The notes below the pieces were generated by a model. That model saw only the letters and a list, made by a program, of their open reading frames with translations. It searched no databases and had not been told where the DNA came from. A stretch of 64,000 nt of DNA from Phycisphaerae bacterium (GTDB lineage: Bacteria > Planctomycetota > Phycisphaerae > FEN-1346 > JAACEH01), in NCBI GenBank assembly GCA_012729015.1, contig JAAYDY010000122.1:1-64000 (forward strand). The letters are read 5' to 3'. Both the position numbers and the translations under genes were made by a program. Below, in pieces: positions 17,527-26,491 of this stretch; within the stretch, counting starts at the first letter, position 1, and every line of letters begins with the position of its first letter.

Positions 17527-19268
17527 GGCAACGGCCCGCCTTTCTGCGTCGCGGGCGGTCGTCGCACGGCCGCGGCCAGACCGGCCAGCGTCATCAGTCC
17601 GGACGCCACCCAGAGCCACAGGACCAGGCCCGTCCGGTGCAGCGACAGGGAAACCAGCCGGTCTTGGGGATCGTACGCGTTGAGGCTGACGTAGAGGTCC
17701 TGGAGGGGGCCGGTGGTCAGGTCCACGTCGGCGCGTTGGCTCTCGGTGCGACGGTCGGCGACGCGTGCCGGGCGCAGCGTGGCCACGAGCTGTTCTCCGC
17801 GTGACACGGCCACCTCGACCTGGAGCGTCGCGATGCCGCGGTCGTCCGTCAGGGTGATGCTGCGGCAAGTGAAATCGTGGCCGGCGAAGCGGACGGTCTG
17901 GCCCTCGGCGACGACGGTCGTCAGGTCGTCGCGGACCAGGTGCGATCCGGCCACAGCGGCCACGAGGAGGACGTAGGCCGCATGGGCGACGACGTGCGTG
18001 CGGCGGCCTTTCCATCCGAGGCCTCCGGCGAACCACGGGCCGACCAGGAGCACCGTCAGCAACAGAAGACCGAACACGGCGCCCAGGACATTCCATTGCG
18101 GCACGCCCATCTGGTACCGGCGCTCGGTGAGCTGCGAGAGCACCTGCGGGCCGACGGTGCCGAGGAAGACCGCGACAGCGAAGGCGGCGAGGACGGCGGC
18201 CACGGCGGCCATGAGCCACACGGAGCGGCCGGCGTGCGATGGAGCGGGCGCCGGGTCGGCGGCGGGGGTGGCGCCTCGTGGCCTGCGAACGAGCAGAATC
18301 GCGGCGGCCAGGGCGAGCACGGCCAGGGCGAACCCGAGATAGGCGTCGGTCACGGCGCCGCGGGCGTAGGCGTGGACGCTGGCCTCGACTCCGCCGCGTG
18401 TGATGTAGGTGGCCAGCACGCAGGCCACGAGCGACGCGACGACGAGGGCGAGCGTTGTGCGGAGGAGGCGTCCGGTGCGTCGCGCGGGCGCCAGCGTGTG
18501 CAGCGCCGCGGTGGCGAGCAGCCAGGGGACCAGGGAGGCGTTCTCGACGGGGTCCCAGGCCCAGTAGCCGCCCCAACCGAGCTCGACATAGGCCCAGTAG
18601 GCGCCGAAGGCGATGCCGGCCGTCAGGAGCGACCAGCCCACGAGCAGGAACCGTCGCAGGGACTCGAGCCCGGCGTCCAGGCGGCCGGAGATCAGGTTGG
18701 CCAGGGCGATGCCGAAGGGGACCGTGAGCACGGCGTAGCCGGCCAGCAGCAGCGGCGGATGGACGACCATCGACCACGTCTGGAGCTGAAGGTTCATGCC
18801 GGCGCCGTCGGGCTGGACGAGGCGAGCGGCGACAAACGGCGACGAGCCGATGGTCAGCAGGATCGTCAGCAGGAGCGGCGTCATGACGGCCAGGGCGCCG
18901 GCGGCTGCGGCGTCGCGTGTGATCGGGCGTGAGACGACGAAGACGGCCGCGGCGGCCAGGGCCAGGGCGGCCCACGTGAGGAGGCTTCCAGCCTCGCCGG
19001 CCCACAGGGCGCTGAGGCGGTAGACCATCGGCTGCCAGGAGGCGCTGTACCGGGCCACGTAGTCGAGTCGCAGATCGCAGCGGACGAGGGCGACCAGGAG
19101 GACGGCCGTGGCGGCGGCGACGGCCAGTGCCGCGGCGACCGTGGCCTGTCGCGCCAGGCGTGCGGCCATGGCGTCGCGCCGTGCGGCCCCGAGGAGCCCC
19201 ACGAGCAGCGCCATCGCGCCCAGCAGTGCCGCCAGGTACAGAGCCAATTGTCCGACAGGAATCAGCAT
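17523..19268 (-). CDS. ccmF: CcmF-type haem lyase subunit of cytochrome c maturation
   Basis: This 581-residue multi-spanning membrane protein has the haem-handling WWD signature WGGYWAWDPVEN (232-243). VVHPPLLLAGY (H170) supplies a periplasmic-histidine candidate upstream of it, and GEAGSLLTWA sits near 91-100. CcmF takes haem from CcmE and joins it to apocytochrome c at the outer face of the membrane. It has roughly 13-15 helices and a periplasmic domain before the final helix, as expected. ccmE lies just upstream and a small exported protein overlaps its 3' end. No ccmA, B, C, D, G or H is in the window, so the rest of the system is elsewhere or reduced. Confidence 0.9.
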   Translation of the reverse strand: MLIPVGQLALYLAALLGAMALLVGLLGAARRDAMAARLARQATVAAALAVAAATAVLLVALVRCDLRLDYVARYSASWQPMVYRLSALWAGEAGSLLTWAALALAAAAVFVVSRPITRDAAAAGALAVMTPLLLTILLTIGSSPFVAARLVQPDGAGMNLQLQTWSMVVHPPLLLAGYAVLTVPFGIALANLISGRLDAGLESLRRFLLVGWSLLTAGIAFGAYWAYVELGWGGYWAWDPVENASLVPWLLATAALHTLAPARRTGRLLRTTLALVVASLVACVLATYITRGGVEASVHAYARGAVTDAYLGFALAVLALAAAILLVRRPRGATPAADPAPAPSHAGRSVWLMAAVAAVLAAFAVAVFLGTVGPQVLSQLTERRYQMGVPQWNVLGAVFGLLLLTVLLVGPWFAGGLGWKGRRTHVVAHAAYVLLVAAVAGSHLVRDDLTTVVAEGQTVRFAGHDFTCRSITLTDDRGIATLQVEVAVSRGEQLVATLRPARVADRRTESQRADVDLTTGPLQDLYVSLNAYDPQDRLVSLSLHRTGLVLWLWVASGLMTLAGLAAAVRRPPATQKGGPLP

Positions 19269-19286
19269 GGGCGCCGCCGCAACGGG

Positions 19287-19724
19287 TCAGTCTGTCTCGG
19301 AACGTGGGCTGCTGCCGTCCGCCGGTGCGGCCGGAGCGTCGATCCTGCGCCGGTAGCGGCTGGAACACTGCGTCAGCAGCGTGTGTGCCCGGAAGACGCC
19401 GTCGGCCCCGAGCCGCCCGTCCAGGAGCACTTCGCGGCCGGGCTCCAGGTTCGCCGGCAGCGATCCGGTGAACGCCACCGGCACGGTCGCGCCGCGGGCC
19501 TCGACGGCGAAACGCGCCGATCCGTCCGCCTGCATCGCGGGCGGCTCGGCCACGAATCCGGCCAGGCGCATCTCGCGGTTGACGTACTGGTCGCCCGAGG
19601 CGATCAACTCGTCCACGCCCATGTAGAGATGGATTCCGCGGCCGAGCATCACGGCGATCAGGCAGGCCAGGCCGCCGACGAGCACGACGACTGCGACGAC
19701 GGTTCGCCGTTGCCGGCTGTCCAT
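19287..19724 (-). CDS. ccmE: CcmE haem chaperone, CxxxY variant
   Basis: This 145-residue protein has one N-terminal transmembrane helix (about 8-28) and an OB-fold periplasmic domain with GVDELIASGDQYVNREMRLAG and a VLLDGRLGADGVFRAHTLLT core. CcmE binds haem covalently and passes it to CcmF. The usual haem-binding His in HxxxY is replaced here by Cys120 in CSSRY (120-124). Cys-type CcmE proteins are known in archaea and some sulfate reducers. The protein ends about 20 residues after the motif. The start at 19724 follows CAGGAGC. ccmF begins 18 bp after its stop. Confidence 0.88.
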   Translation of the reverse strand: MDSRQRRTVVAVVVLVGGLACLIAVMLGRGIHLYMGVDELIASGDQYVNREMRLAGFVAEPPAMQADGSARFAVEARGATVPVAFTGSLPANLEPGREVLLDGRLGADGVFRAHTLLTQCSSRYRRRIDAPAAPADGSSPRSETD

Positions 19725-19938
19725 GCACGAGGCTCCTGCGGCTGCGCGTGACAAGGCCAAGGCCCCGCGATCGACGCCGATCGCCGGACCGCTCCCATTA
19801 TAGGGCGGCGGGGCACGACTTCAAGGCGCGGGGACGCGGCCGGGTGCATTGGGCGGACGAATGTGACCTACTTCACAAACCGAACCCGGCCACGAGGGTA
19901 TGATGATGGGTCGCAATGATGCGAACGAGGAGCAACCT

Positions 19939-20943
19939 GTGAAACCGCGTGAGAGATTCTGGGGCGTTGTGAACCGGACGCCGATCGACCGTCTGCCGCT
20001 GCTGGAGTGGGCTCCGTGGTGGAACGAGACCCTGGAGCGGTGGTACGGCGACGGCCTGCCGCGCACACTCACGCGCGAGCGAAGCTGGGAACTGACCGAG
20101 CACTTCGGCCTGGACGATTGGCGGCAGACGTGGATCCGCTCGCTCTCGAACAGCGCCCCCGCGCCGGCGTCGCACGGCGCGCCCCTGGTGCGCAGCCGCG
20201 ACGAGTACAAGGCGTTCCAGGAGCACCTCTGGCCCGAGCCGGAGACGAATCTCGACGACCTGCGACGCTGGGCCGACCGCCACGCTTCGGGCGACACCGT
20301 GGTCTGGATCATGATGGAAGGTTTCTTCTGGTTCCCCAGGCGGTTGCTCGGCATCGAGCAGCACCTCTACGCCTTCTACGACGAGCCGGTGCTGATGCAC
20401 GACATCAACAAGCGCCTCGTGGAGCATCTGCTGCATTGCCTCGATGTGGTCGAGGAGATTCTGAAGCCCGACATGATCAACTTCGCCGAGGACCTGGCCT
20501 ACAACCACGGTCCGATGCTCTCGAAGGAGTTGTGGGACGAGTTCATCGCGCCGTACTACCGCCAGGTGCTGCCGCGCGTCGCCCGGATGGGCACGATCAC
20601 GATGATGGACAGCGACGGGCAGATGGATCCCGCGATTCCGTGGCTGCTGGAGGTGGGCCTGGACGGCGTGGAGCCGCTGGAGCGGCAGGCGGGCGTGGAC
20701 ATCAACGCGTTGCGAGCGAAGTATCCCGGCCTGAAAATGATGGGGGCCTTTGACAAGATGACGATGCCCAAGGGCGAGGCCGCCATGCGGGCCGAGTTCG
20801 AGCGCATCCTTCCGGTGATGGCCTCGGGCGGCTACTTCGCCGGCTGCGACCATCAGACGCCGCCCGGCGTGTCGCTGGAGAATTACCACATCTACCTGAA
20901 ACTCTTCGAGGAGTACGCCACGCGCGCCGTGGCCGGCTGGTGA
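19939..20943 (+). CDS. UroD-family protein lacking the HxCG zinc motif
   Basis: This protein of about 334 residues belongs to the uroporphyrinogen decarboxylase superfamily, which includes UroD and the methyltransferases MtaA, MtbA and CmuA. Supporting phrases are KPRERFWGVVNRTPIDRLP at the N terminus and PDMINFAEDLAYNHGPMLS. Where methyltransferase relatives have His-x-Cys-Gly, this protein has MMDSDGQMDP, so the usual zinc site is absent. True haem-synthesis UroD is unlikely; such proteins are common and uncharacterised in Planctomycetota and Lentisphaerota. I favour GTG at 19939 because GAGGAG lies six bases upstream; ATG 19900 sits inside a TATGAT that looks like a -10 box. Confidence 0.8.
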   Translation: MKPRERFWGVVNRTPIDRLPLLEWAPWWNETLERWYGDGLPRTLTRERSWELTEHFGLDDWRQTWIRSLSNSAPAPASHGAPLVRSRDEYKAFQEHLWPEPETNLDDLRRWADRHASGDTVVWIMMEGFFWFPRRLLGIEQHLYAFYDEPVLMHDINKRLVEHLLHCLDVVEEILKPDMINFAEDLAYNHGPMLSKELWDEFIAPYYRQVLPRVARMGTITMMDSDGQMDPAIPWLLEVGLDGVEPLERQAGVDINALRAKYPGLKMMGAFDKMTMPKGEAAMRAEFERILPVMASGGYFAGCDHQTPPGVSLENYHIYLKLFEEYATRAVAGW

Positions 20944-20982
20944 CGGAGCGGGTCGCCCCTGCGCCAACACAGCGTCGCAGCG

Positions 20983-21846
20983 CTACCGCGTTCGCACACT
21001 GCGGACGGTCTCGAAGAGAACGCACGCCAGGATGATCGCGCCGCCGAGGGCCGTGCGCGGCTCGACGGTTTCGCCGTGGACCAGGTATCCCGTGATCGCG
21101 CCGTAGAGCGGCAGCAGGGCGCCCAGGATGCCGATGGTCTTGCCGCTGAGGTGGCGGAAGCTGGCCGAATGGAGCGTGTGGGGCAGGGCGGTGAACGCCA
21201 CGCCCAGCAGTGCCACCAGGCCGAGGGTTCTGGGTGCGGACAACCCCTCGGGCTTCATGATCACCAGCGGCGCCAGCAGCACGGCCGTGACCATCACCTG
21301 CCAGAACATCAGGGCGGAGCTGGAATACTCCCGAACGTACTTGCGCGTGATGAGATTGCGGCACATGAAGAACGTGCCCGAGACGATGCCGAGCAGGATG
21401 CCCTGCGTGGTGGCGTGCGAGAGGCTGATCTGCGGCACCATGACGGCCACGCCGACGAAAACCATGCCGGCGACGGCCACGTCGAGTTTGCGGATGCGTT
21501 CGCCGAAGACCGGCGGCTCGACCAGCGCAGTCAGCACCGGGTAGGTCTGCATCGAGAGGATGGCCACGGCGGCGGTGGAGACCTTCAGGGCCTGGAAGTA
21601 GGTCACCCAGTGCAGACACATGAGCAGCCCCAGCAGCAGAAGCATGCCGTAGTGGCGTCCCTGGGCCGGAAGGAACCGGGTCCGCGTAGCCGCCATGAAG
21701 GCCAGCAGGGCCACGGCCGCCACGACCGACCGCAGGCACGTGATGTGCGACGCCGGCAGCGGGATGAGCTTGGCGAACACGGCCGTGCCGCCCCACAGGA
21801 GGACGGCCACGTTGAGCTGGATGAGATTGACGGTCCTGGGTTTCAT
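20983..21846 (-). CDS. EamA/DMT-family transporter
   Basis: This 287-residue integral membrane protein has about ten hydrophobic helices arranged as two EamA repeats of five. It starts with VNLIQLNVAVLLWGGTAVFA and has the second-repeat phrase GALLPLYGAITGYLVHGET. Members export amino acids, nucleosides or other metabolites by proton or exchange coupling; the substrate cannot be read from sequence. The start at 21846 is fixed by GGAAGGACC. It converges on the UroD-like gene (39 bp between stops), so the two are not one transcript. Confidence 0.85.
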   Translation of the reverse strand: MKPRTVNLIQLNVAVLLWGGTAVFAKLIPLPASHITCLRSVVAAVALLAFMAATRTRFLPAQGRHYGMLLLLGLLMCLHWVTYFQALKVSTAAVAILSMQTYPVLTALVEPPVFGERIRKLDVAVAGMVFVGVAVMVPQISLSHATTQGILLGIVSGTFFMCRNLITRKYVREYSSSALMFWQVMVTAVLLAPLVIMKPEGLSAPRTLGLVALLGVAFTALPHTLHSASFRHLSGKTIGILGALLPLYGAITGYLVHGETVEPRTALGGAIILACVLFETVRSVRTR

Positions 21847-22167
21847 GGTCCTTCCGCGGCGGCAGGTGTAGCTGCCGTCGCATGCCTCGGCGTCGGGTGC
21901 TGATGTCACAGTACTGCATCGTGGCATGGGCATCCTGCCCATGCGTCCCACGGGCATCTTGCCCGTGGAGGAACCGCGTTGTGCAGGGCCAAGATGGCCC
22001 TGCGACTCACGGGCAGGATGCCCGTGCTACGGTGAAACGGCCTCGTGGGGTGCAGTGCCAAGTAACGCGCCGGGGACACAGCCGGACGCCATCGAGCGGC
22101 TGTGTCCCCGGGATAAGGTGCTCATCGTGCCACGCGTGTCGCGCGGAGTCCAGTGTTTTCGTCGCCG
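21847..22167. repeat. Family D palindrome cluster
   Basis: Most of this gap (about 21926-22035) is family D: CATGGGCATCCTGCCCATG, then CACGGGCATCTTGCCCGTG, then GGGCCAAGATGGCCC and CACGGGCAGGATGCCCGTG. Four hairpins stand in a row, each of the pattern (N)GGGCA-NNNNN-TGCCC. The rest shows no gene. The 31325-31455 gap has a related set. Confidence 0.75.
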
Positions 22168-24900
22168 CTACTGGAGGTGCGGAATGTGGGCCTTGTCCTC
22201 CGGGCCCACGGTCGCGGCCTTGCCGCCGGCCAGTTGCCCGGCGAGCGACGCCGGCGTCCATTGCCCGTCGGCGGCCCGCCACGTCCACGTGTCGGCGCCG
22301 TCGGGGCCGGTCACGACGACCTTCGCGCTGCCGTCGTCCTGCGGCTCGATGGCTACGCTCACGTTGCCCCGATGCCACGGATCGAACACCGCGGCGATGC
22401 GCACCGCGGAGGCCTTGGCCGTCGCCTGGAGTTGCTTCAGCCCCATCAGCTTGTCGCGGTTCATCGCCGTCGAGTCGCCGACGACGGCCGCCAGGGGCTT
22501 GTCGGCCGCCAACTGGAAGTCGCACGCCGCCTCGCCCATCCGCAGGCGGAACCGCAGCGCCGACGCATCGGCCGTTTCCACCTGCTCGGACTGCACCAGC
22601 CACGTCACGTCCGACTCCTTCGGCGCGCGGATGTCGTCGAGCACCAGGACATAGCGGCCCTTGACCCAGACGAGCGTGCGGCGGAAGCGGTCGAGGTCCT
22701 TGTACGCGCCGCCGGCCTCGCCCTCGGCCACCACGACGTCGCCGGCATCCTTGAACGTCGTCAGGCGCGCCAGCGTCGTCATGTCCTTCACGCCGCCGCG
22801 CCCCGGCTGAGTCCAGTGCTCGCCTTCGCCGATCTGTCCGGCGCCGTTGACCAGGATCGTGTTGTGGCCGCTCGTGAGCTTCATGTACGAGTAGCCGTCG
22901 TCGCGGGCCACCTTGCGGCCGCCGGTGAAGATCTGGAACTGGTTGGCGTCCGGATCGTCGTGGGCCACGTTCAGATACTTGTACTCATTGTCGTTGCGGT
23001 ACTTGTTCAGCTTGAAGCCGCCGTAGGGCGACGACTTGAAGAACGCCGCCACGTTGTCGGCTTTCCACCCGTCGCGGACGTAGACCAGACCCATGTCGTC
23101 GAAGCAGTACGTCTTCGGCAGCTTCTCGATGGAGCCGCCCGTCAGTGTCGGGTCGTACCACACCAGCCCCATCCACCCAAACTGAAAGGCCTCGTTGACC
23201 TGGCGGCCCTTGTCGTTGGTGCGCATGTTGGCGCGGAGCATCTCGCGCAATCCGTCCATCAGATCAGCGTCGCGGCAATGAGCCGCATAGAGCCAGTGGT
23301 ACGAGTTGTAGGCACCCGTGCCGCCGCTGTCGCCGTAGTCGAACGTGTCGGTCAGGCCCGGCGTCAGCGTCTGCATGCGGTACATGAGCGTATTCTTGAA
23401 GAACGGCCCGTCGAGGTACGACGTGCCGTAGCAGCGGTCGGTGGCCTGCATGCCCAGGGCCAGGTGCGCGCCGCCGAAGACCATGTACGACGGCGACTCG
23501 TGCGTTGTGCCGTCCTCGGGGAGCCAGTCGGCGATGAACTTCATCTCGTCGAAGGTCTTCTGAAGGATCCAGCCTTCCTCTGGCCGGTTCTCGGCGGCCG
23601 CCAGCAGACACATCGTCAGCCCGGCGTTGCGGTGCCAGCGGTGATTGTTGTGCGGATCGGACTTCCAGTAACCCGGCCCGCCGGCGGCGCCCAGGTGCCC
23701 GCGGTAGTACATCCGCCGCGCGTGCAGAAGCAGCTTGTCGCGGCACTTCTGGCGGAACTCCGGCTCCAGGTCGTTGTAGAGCCAGTCGTAGAGCAGTCCG
23801 GCGCCGATCATGATGTTGGCGGCGCTCATGCCGCTGTCGGTTTCCTGGCCTGCTTCCCAGTTCTCCTGGGCGAGGAAATGTTCCAGGAACCCCTTGGCCC
23901 GCTCGAAGCTCCGCTTGTCGCCCGTGATCAGGTAATGCAGCCCGATGGTCGGCGACTTCCACAGGCCCTGCCGCTGGCCGTCCGTGGCGTCGTTCAGATA
24001 CGTCGCCTCCTTCGGCGGGTTGCAGGCCGCGGCGTAGGCCACCAGGTCGTCCCAGAACGGCTTGCCCTCGTCGCTGGCGGCGAAGGCCTTGATCTTCTCG
24101 AGCCCCTCGGCGTCGAAGAGCACGCGCGGGTGCTTGCCGACCAGTTCGGGCCGGATGCCCTTGAAGTCCTCGACGACCGGGTCGGCCGCCGGCACCACCG
24201 GCGGCGGGGGCGGAGGCAGCGTCGGCTGCGCCTGCATCGCGCCGCCCAGTTCCACTGTCACGTCGTCCACCCAGACGGTCTGGTTGCGGTCGGCCGTCTG
24301 GTCGCCCAGGACCACCACCGCCACGAAACCGCCCACCTGCGACTGGTTCCAGTCGTACCGCTTGATCGGCTTGTCGTCGCACAGCAGCGACAGGCCCTTG
24401 GCCGCGTCGAACTGGAACGTCCACTTGTGCCAGCCCGCCTCGCGCTTCACGCCCAGGTACTGCACCTTATGCCACGGCTTCAGCTTGGCGTCGACCAGGC
24501 TCAACTCGCCCGCCGAGTACGTCGTGTCGCCGCTCAGGTACCGAGCGTACAGCGACCCGACGGCCACCACGCGGCCGTCCTTCTGCGCCAGGCCCCACAG
24601 CGACCCGTGTCCGGGGTCTTTCGGCTTGGCCGGCGCCGCGCCGCTCTCGTAGACCCACATTTCCACCTTGCCGCTGCCGTCGGCGTCGCGCAGCGCCCAG
24701 ACCGCCTTCCCGCCCGGGCCCACCTTCAGCGCCGCTCCCGAGCCCTCGTGGTTCTTCTCCTTGTCGGCCGCGACGTCCCCCGCGACCGTCCACCCGCTCA
24801 GGGCGTCCTCCCCGTTGAAGTCCGCCGTGGCGGCCGACGCGGTGCACGCCCACCACGCGCCGCACGTCAGGGCCAACAGCCCCACTGTCAGCGTTCTCAT
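22168..24900 (-). CDS. Secreted heparinase II/III-like polysaccharide lyase with N-terminal beta-sandwich
   Basis: This 910-residue exported protein has a signal peptide (1-23), a LamG/CBM-like beta-sandwich (about 25-230), a polyproline linker near 235, an alpha/alpha toroid (about 250-620) and a C-terminal beta-sheet domain (about 640-885). The toroid contains DPHNNHRWHRNAGL, which supplies Asn/His residues typical of heparinase II/III and alginate-lyase active sites. The beta domain starts with GLVYVRDGWKADNVAAFFKS and contains ASGHN-like LTSGHNTILVNG. Such enzymes split uronate-containing polysaccharides by beta-elimination. The uronate substrate is inferred. The sulfatase gene lies next downstream of its promoter side, suggesting a sulfated glycan. 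The start follows GAAGGAGG. Confidence 0.83.
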   Translation of the reverse strand: MRTLTVGLLALTCGAWWACTASAATADFNGEDALSGWTVAGDVAADKEKNHEGSGAALKVGPGGKAVWALRDADGSGKVEMWVYESGAAPAKPKDPGHGSLWGLAQKDGRVVAVGSLYARYLSGDTTYSAGELSLVDAKLKPWHKVQYLGVKREAGWHKWTFQFDAAKGLSLLCDDKPIKRYDWNQSQVGGFVAVVVLGDQTADRNQTVWVDDVTVELGGAMQAQPTLPPPPPPVVPAADPVVEDFKGIRPELVGKHPRVLFDAEGLEKIKAFAASDEGKPFWDDLVAYAAACNPPKEATYLNDATDGQRQGLWKSPTIGLHYLITGDKRSFERAKGFLEHFLAQENWEAGQETDSGMSAANIMIGAGLLYDWLYNDLEPEFRQKCRDKLLLHARRMYYRGHLGAAGGPGYWKSDPHNNHRWHRNAGLTMCLLAAAENRPEEGWILQKTFDEMKFIADWLPEDGTTHESPSYMVFGGAHLALGMQATDRCYGTSYLDGPFFKNTLMYRMQTLTPGLTDTFDYGDSGGTGAYNSYHWLYAAHCRDADLMDGLREMLRANMRTNDKGRQVNEAFQFGWMGLVWYDPTLTGGSIEKLPKTYCFDDMGLVYVRDGWKADNVAAFFKSSPYGGFKLNKYRNDNEYKYLNVAHDDPDANQFQIFTGGRKVARDDGYSYMKLTSGHNTILVNGAGQIGEGEHWTQPGRGGVKDMTTLARLTTFKDAGDVVVAEGEAGGAYKDLDRFRRTLVWVKGRYVLVLDDIRAPKESDVTWLVQSEQVETADASALRFRLRMGEAACDFQLAADKPLAAVVGDSTAMNRDKLMGLKQLQATAKASAVRIAAVFDPWHRGNVSVAIEPQDDGSAKVVVTGPDGADTWTWRAADGQWTPASLAGQLAGGKAATVGPEDKAHIPHLQ

Positions 24901-24940
24901 GGAATCCTCCTTCGTTCTCCCATCCCACTGCGCCATACAC

Positions 24941-25010
24941 AGGTCGAGTCAACAGACCCGACGGTCTCTTCCCTTCGGGCAACGGCGTGCCAGGTCTGTT
25001 GACCCGACCT
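24941..25010. repeat. Family C paired palindrome, copy 1
   Basis: Two head-to-head palindromes of the type AGGTCGGGTCAACAGACCCG lie at 24941-24963 and 24992-25010, separated by about 28 bases, so the whole element can fold on itself. Related elements lie at 35533-35604 and, in opposite orientation, at 61761-61834. It occupies the gap between the sulfatase stop and the lyase start and could affect transcript ends, although no T run follows. Confidence 0.78.
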
Positions 25011-25045
25011 GCCTGCTGCCGATCATCATTCTACTCGCCTCTGCG

Positions 25046-26491
25046 TCACGGACGGTCGCTTCCGTCCGTCTGCCCGAGGTTCGCGCTCCATCCCCGAAGC
25101 GGGTCGCCCGTGGCGACGATGTGGTCGCGAAGAAGCGCCCGCATCCGCTTCAGTGCGCCGCGGTCCACCACGTCGATCAGGTTCCGCGTCTCGTGCGGGT
25201 CCGCCGCCAGGTCGTAGTACTCGTCCTGGGCGGTCGGGTTGTAGATATACTTGGCCGTGCTCGTGCGGACCATACGCTGCCAGAAGGGGATCTGGTGGCC
25301 CCAGCCTTCGCAGACCAGGTGATCCTCGCGCACGGCGTCGGTGCGGCCCTCCAGCAGCGGCACAAGGCTGCGCCCGTCGAGCCCGTCGTGCGGCGAGCGC
25401 CCCGCCAGTTCGATGAACGTCGGCGCCAGATCGAGCAGGCTCACGAAGGCGTCGGCGGCGCGCGGCGACAGCGATGGGTGCGACATCACCATCGGCACGC
25501 GCCACAGGCAATCGTACATGCCGAAGCCTTTGTCCCACATCCGATACGCGCCGACCGACGACCCGTGGTCGGCCGTGTAGATGATCAGCGTCTGGTCCAG
25601 CTGGCCGACCTCGTCGAGCGCGGCCAGAATGCGGCCGACCTGGGCGTCGATCAGCGAGATGTACCCGTAGTACTTCCCGATCAGACGCGACAGCCGCTCC
25701 GGCGTCAGCCAGTCGGTGCCCCAGAGTTCGCCCTGGCGGCGGATGCACCACGGCTTGTCGTCCAGCGGGCAACCCGCCTCGGGCCACGGTTCAATGGCCG
25801 CGCCGTCGTACATCGAGTAGTACGGCTCGGGCACGATGTACGGCGTGTGAGGGCCCCAGAAGTTGCACGAGGCGAACCACGGACGCCCCTCGGCCGCATA
25901 CCGGCGAATCGCCTCGATCGTCCGCGACGCCACGTAGCCGGCCTCCGACGCTTCCGGCGGCCCCTGTTGCGGTCCATGGTCCATCATGCGACAGGACGCG
26001 GGCATCCGCGACTCGAAATGAAAGCCGTCCAACCCGAACTGACGCACGTACTGAAGGTAGTCCGGGTGCGTCGCCGGGAACCCGTAGCCGGGATGATACG
26101 CGCCTTCGTACCCATAGTCGGACGGCTTGTTGACGTCGCCGATGTGCCACTTGCCCAGGTGAGCGCAGCGATAGCCCGCGTCGCAGAGGTCCTGGCTGAA
26201 CAGGCGCGTGTCGGGCCGCAGGTTCAGCTCGCCGCCGCGGAACTTCTGGAACTCCCAGTTGAAGATCAGCCCGTGCCGGCGCGCCTCCAGGCCCGTCTGA
26301 ATGCACGCCCGCGCCGGCGTGCAGATGGCCTGCGGCGTGAACGCCTGCGTGAACCGCACGCCGCGCGACGACAGGCGGTCGATGTGCGGCGTGCGCACCA
26401 CCGCGTTGCCGTAGCAGCCCAGGCAATCGGCCCGGTGCTGGTCGGCCAGCAGCAGAAGGAGGTTGCGAATCGGTGGCCTCGCCGGCGTCAC
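25046..26491 (-). CDS. Sulfatase (formylglycine type) without a signal peptide
   Basis: This 481-residue alkaline-phosphatase-fold enzyme hydrolyses sulfate esters. The formylglycine motif is CTPAR at 57-61, whose Cys57 must be oxidised by a maturase not found in this window. Metal ligands appear in the N-terminal LLLLLADQHRADCLGCYG and in IIYTADHGSSVG. Unlike most planctomycetal sulfatases it shows no signal peptide, so it may act inside the cell on an imported sulfated sugar, or the true start lies elsewhere. It starts at GTG 26491, immediately after the TAA of the upstream isomerase gene, with GAGG inside that gene's end. The two are therefore translationally coupled. Confidence 0.88.
   Translation of the reverse strand: MTPARPPIRNLLLLLADQHRADCLGCYGNAVVRTPHIDRLSSRGVRFTQAFTPQAICTPARACIQTGLEARRHGLIFNWEFQKFRGGELNLRPDTRLFSQDLCDAGYRCAHLGKWHIGDVNKPSDYGYEGAYHPGYGFPATHPDYLQYVRQFGLDGFHFESRMPASCRMMDHGPQQGPPEASEAGYVASRTIEAIRRYAAEGRPWFASCNFWGPHTPYIVPEPYYSMYDGAAIEPWPEAGCPLDDKPWCIRRQGELWGTDWLTPERLSRLIGKYYGYISLIDAQVGRILAALDEVGQLDQTLIIYTADHGSSVGAYRMWDKGFGMYDCLWRVPMVMSHPSLSPRAADAFVSLLDLAPTFIELAGRSPHDGLDGRSLVPLLEGRTDAVREDHLVCEGWGHQIPFWQRMVRTSTAKYIYNPTAQDEYYDLAADPHETRNLIDVVDRGALKRMRALLRDHIVATGDPLRGWSANLGQTDGSDRP

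Noticed and set aside
16984..19728. Long minus-strand frame of 914 codons spanning ccmF and its neighbours
   Set aside because: It is a shadow frame in high-GC DNA with Arg/Pro-rich composition; the ccmE, ccmF and accessory genes in other frames have clear homology. Only its last 180 codons are a real gene.
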